This document shows positions 5,107-7,605 of a DNA stretch of 7,605 nucleotides, one piece after another. Source of the DNA: Deltaproteobacteria bacterium RIFCSPLOWO2_02_56_12 (GTDB lineage: Bacteria; Desulfobacterota; Binatia; UBA9968); assembly GCA_001799045.1 (NCBI GenBank), contig MGRY01000043.1, forward strand, positions 1-7,605. Direction: 5' to 3'. The notes below the pieces were generated by a model. It was not told the origin of the DNA. It searched no databases and saw only the letters and a program-made list of their open reading frames with translations. How positions within the stretch are numbered: the stretch's first letter is position 1; each line of letters opens with the position of its first letter. Position numbers and translations under genes: made by a program.

Positions 5107-7470
5107 ATGATCACCGAAGCTGACACCTGCAGAAAATATGTCTTGCCAAAGCTTTATACAGCGGGCTGGAATGACGACCAGATCAGCGAGCAGAAGAGCT
5201 TCACGGACGGACGAATCGTGCCTGTGGGAGAAAAGGCGCGCAGGCGATACCCAAAACGCGCCGATTATCTGTTGCGTTACACTCGTGACCTCACGATTGC
5301 CGTCGTGGAAGCCAAGGCCACCTATAAACTGCCTGGCGATGGGCTCCAGCAAGCCAAAGAGTACGCTCAGATGCTGGGACTCAACTTTGCCTACTCTACC
5401 AACGGCCACGGCATTATCGAGTTCGATTTCATTGTTGGCAAAGAGCAGCAGATAAGCGCCTTTCCGACTCCTGAGGAACTCTGGCGACGCCTCCGTGCGG
5501 GAGCGGGACTTGACGACGACCAGATCGCTAGCCAGGCACTGACACCGTCTGATACATCGATCGGCAAAGGCCATCGCTACTATCAGGAAATCGCGATCAA
5601 CCGAACGGTTCAAGCTATCCTTAAAGGGGATAAACGAGTTCTCCTCACGATGGCTACAGGCACCGGCAAGACGGTGGTTGCTTTTCAGATCTGCTGGAAG
5701 CTCTGGAGCATGCGCTGGAACCGCACCGGCGAGCATCGCCGGCCAAAGATTCTTTACCTGGCGGACCGCAACATTTTAATCGATGATCCCAAAGACAAGA
5801 TCTTCGCTCCTTTTGGCGATGCGCGCTGGAAGATCGAAAACGGCGAGGTCAACAAAGGGCGCGAAATGTATTTTGCCATCTACCAGGCCATCGCCAAGGA
5901 TGAGAGGCGTCCAGGTCTCTATAAGGAATCTGGTCCTGACTTTTTCGATCTCATTGTTGTGGATGAGTGCCATCGTGGCAGCGCGCAAGACGACAGCAAC
6001 TGGCGTGATATCCTCAAGTTCTTTGAGCCTGCTTATCAACTTGGGATGACAGCAACGCCGCTTCGCAAAGATAACCGGAACACCTACCGTTACTTTGGTA
6101 ATCCCCTCTACACTTACAGTTTGCGGCAGGGAATCGAGGATGGCTTTCTCGCGCCTTATAAGGTTCACCGGGTCGTTACACAGTGGGACGCAACAGGTTG
6201 GCGACCGTCTCAAGAAGACCTGGACCGATACGGCCGAAAGATTCCCGACGCGGAATACCGCACACAGGATTTCGAGCGGGTTGTGGCTCTACGCGCTCGC
6301 ACGGAAGCCATCGCCCGTCACCTGACAGCGTTTCTGAAAAAGGTCGACCGGTTTGGCAAAACCATCGTCTTCTGCGTAGATCAAGAGCATGCGGATGAGA
6401 TGAGGCGCGCCCTCAACAACCTCAACAGCGACCTGGCACAGCGTTACCCGGATTATGTCTGCCGGATTACTTCCGAGGAAGGAGACATAGGGCGCGGGCA
6501 TCTCAGCAAATTTCAGGAGTTGGAGACTCTAACGCCGACGATTGTCACCACTTCACAACTCCTTACCACCGGCGTCGATGTTCCTACCTGCAAGAACATC
6601 GTTATTGCTCGGGTCATCAACTCTATGGTGGAGTTCAAGCAGATTATCGGCCGGGGAACCCGAGTCCGCGATGACTACGGTAAGTTTTTCTTCAACATCC
6701 TGGATTACACCGGTAGTGCCACCCGGCTCTTCGCCGATCCGGAATTCGACGGCGAGCCGGTGTTGATTTCCGAAGAGGAGATTGACAGCAAAGGCGAGAC
6801 TACGTCGCAGACTTACAAAGAGGTTGGCGAGGAAAGCGGCGATATCCAGGAAGAGAGAGACGTCAGGCCCGTCATAAGTGATGATTTCGAGGGTCAACGG
6901 CGCAAGTATTACTTCGACGGCGGACAGGTCGAGATCGTGGCCCACCTCGTTTACGACCTGGACCCGGATGGCAAGCAGCTCCGGGTAATCAAGTTTACAG
7001 ACTATGCCGCGGAAAAGGTTCGAACCCTGTGTCCTACGCTCATTGACTTAAGGAAGCGTTGGGCCGATCCGGACCTTCGGGCAGAAGTCATTAGCCACTT
7101 GCAGGAGCGGGGAATTGATTTTGACGAGTTGCGAACCGCTTCGGGGCAACCCGGCGCCGACCCTTTTGATTTGCTCTGCCACGTTGCCTTTGGCGCTCCC
7201 GTTCGTAGCCGCCGCGAGCGCGCCGACAAGCTTCGCAAAGAGGAGAAGGCTTTCTTCGTGAAATATTCCCCTCAGGCTAGAGCCGTTTTGAATGACCTTC
7301 TTGAGAAGTATGCCGAACACGGCACGGCTCAATTTGCCATCCCCGACGTTCTTAAGGTTCCGCCGATTTCAGCGCACGGCAACGTGATCGAAATCGCCCA
7401 ATTCTTTGGCGGCCCGGAGAAGCTAAAGGAGTCGGTGAACGAGTTACAGACGCTTTTATATGCCGCATAG
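5107..7470 (+). CDS. hsdR: Type I restriction endonuclease subunit R (HsdR, EcoEI-type)
   Basis: A 787-residue protein, full length for the EcoEI-like class. The N-terminal nuclease domain (about 1-130) shows PD-(D/E)xK residues Asp53 and Glu68-Ala-Lys70, plus the QxxxY motif Gln82-Tyr86. The superfamily 2 motor follows: Walker A ATGTGKT (183-189, Lys188), the ADRN segment of motif Ia, DECH (286-289), TATP (315-318), TTGVDVP (487-493) and QIIGRGTR (512-519). Residues about 600-785 form the EcoEI-type C-terminal domain that contacts the methylase. In type I systems this subunit joins HsdM and HsdS, pumps DNA using ATP and cuts far from unmethylated sites. All catalytic motifs are intact, so it should be active if partners exist. 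Neither hsdM nor hsdS is in the window; they may lie to the right. An in-frame TAA at 5101 leaves ATG 5107 as the first start, and the protein there opens with the family N-terminus. Confidence 0.95.
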   Translation: MITEADTCRKYVLPKLYTAGWNDDQISEQKSFTDGRIVPVGEKARRRYPKRADYLLRYTRDLTIAVVEAKATYKLPGDGLQQAKEYAQMLGLNFAYSTNGHGIIEFDFIVGKEQQISAFPTPEELWRRLRAGAGLDDDQIASQALTPSDTSIGKGHRYYQEIAINRTVQAILKGDKRVLLTMATGTGKTVVAFQICWKLWSMRWNRTGEHRRPKILYLADRNILIDDPKDKIFAPFGDARWKIENGEVNKGREMYFAIYQAIAKDERRPGLYKESGPDFFDLIVVDECHRGSAQDDSNWRDILKFFEPAYQLGMTATPLRKDNRNTYRYFGNPLYTYSLRQGIEDGFLAPYKVHRVVTQWDATGWRPSQEDLDRYGRKIPDAEYRTQDFERVVALRARTEAIARHLTAFLKKVDRFGKTIVFCVDQEHADEMRRALNNLNSDLAQRYPDYVCRITSEEGDIGRGHLSKFQELETLTPTIVTTSQLLTTGVDVPTCKNIVIARVINSMVEFKQIIGRGTRVRDDYGKFFFNILDYTGSATRLFADPEFDGEPVLISEEEIDSKGETTSQTYKEVGEESGDIQEERDVRPVISDDFEGQRRKYYFDGGQVEIVAHLVYDLDPDGKQLRVIKFTDYAAEKVRTLCPTLIDLRKRWADPDLRAEVISHLQERGIDFDELRTASGQPGADPFDLLCHVAFGAPVRSRRERADKLRKEEKAFFVKYSPQARAVLNDLLEKYAEHGTAQFAIPDVLKVPPISAHGNVIEIAQFFGGPEKLKESVNELQTLLYAA

Positions 7471-7605
7471 CGCATTCGTTGATCCAAATCCTTATATAGA
7501 CTGTAAGTTTCTTGTAGGGGTTGAAGGCTTTTTAGCATAAAACTTAAAGTAACTTTAAGGATTTAGCTCCTAACCATTATAGACTTGCAAAAACCTTAAA
7601 TTTAA
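7471..7605. other. AT-rich intergenic tail with small dyads
   Basis: No gene is recognisable here and base composition is visibly more AT-rich than in hsdR. It contains a perfect 7-bp dyad (CTTAAAG 7543-7549, CTTTAAG 7553-7559), a wider 8-bp inverted pair (AAATCCTT 7486-7493, AAGGATTT 7557-7564), an 8-bp direct repeat TATAGACT (7495-7502 and 7578-7585) and a 10-bp palindrome TTAAATTTAA at the very end (7596-7605). In AT-rich DNA some of these are expected by chance. It may hold the hsdR transcript end and the promoter or operator of a gene beyond the edge. Confidence 0.4.

Noticed and set aside
4795..5736. 313-residue open frame on the minus strand
   Set aside because: It runs antisense to rrf2 and hsdR, both with clear family motifs, crosses their intergenic region and shows no recognisable domain.

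Overview
The window reads as a stretch of chromosome from a moderately GC-rich, probably Gram-negative and environmental bacterium. Three things suggest a Desulfobacterota- or Methylomirabilota-like background: a membrane b-type cytochrome/Fe-S protein of the ETF:menaquinone oxidoreductase kind, an FSA-type (single-domain) transaldolase, and several palindromic intergenic elements. That placement is an impression from gene families, not a phylogenetic result.

Layout, left to right: (1) 1-131 holds no gene; it carries an imperfect 28-bp inverted repeat at 30-101. (2) 132-602 (minus) encodes a DUF192 lipoprotein. It is divergent from (3) 649-2685 (plus), a 678-residue membrane oxidoreductase with a cytochrome-b-like N-terminus, two [4Fe-4S] motifs and two CCG-type domains. 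The 46-bp gap between them must hold both promoters. (4) 2687-2771 is an inverted repeat built from 7-bp units, ending in a T-run, between two convergent genes. (5) 2770-3549 (minus) is an IclR-family regulator, preceded on the same strand by (6) 3652-4302, a transaldolase. The regulator has its own sigma70-like promoter overlapping the transaldolase stop codon. (7) 4303-4554 is a divergent intergenic region with the transaldolase promoter and a 126-bp nested palindromic element at 4379-4504. (8) 4555-4989 (plus) is an Rrf2-family regulator lacking the usual Fe-S cysteines. (9) 5107-7470 (plus) is a complete type I restriction endonuclease subunit, HsdR. (10) 7471-7605 is AT-rich DNA with small dyads and no recognisable gene.

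Functionally the window is a mosaic. The oxidoreductase probably passes electrons from ETF (from acyl-CoA or aromatic/organic acid oxidation) into the quinone pool. The transaldolase belongs to the non-oxidative pentose phosphate pathway and may share regulation with the IclR protein. HsdR is the motor/nuclease of a type I restriction system whose HsdM and HsdS partners are not in the window. The Rrf2 gene immediately upstream may regulate it. I see no clearly new multi-gene system. The items most worth a second look are the nested palindromic element, the cysteine-free Rrf2 next to HsdR, and the HsdR flank.
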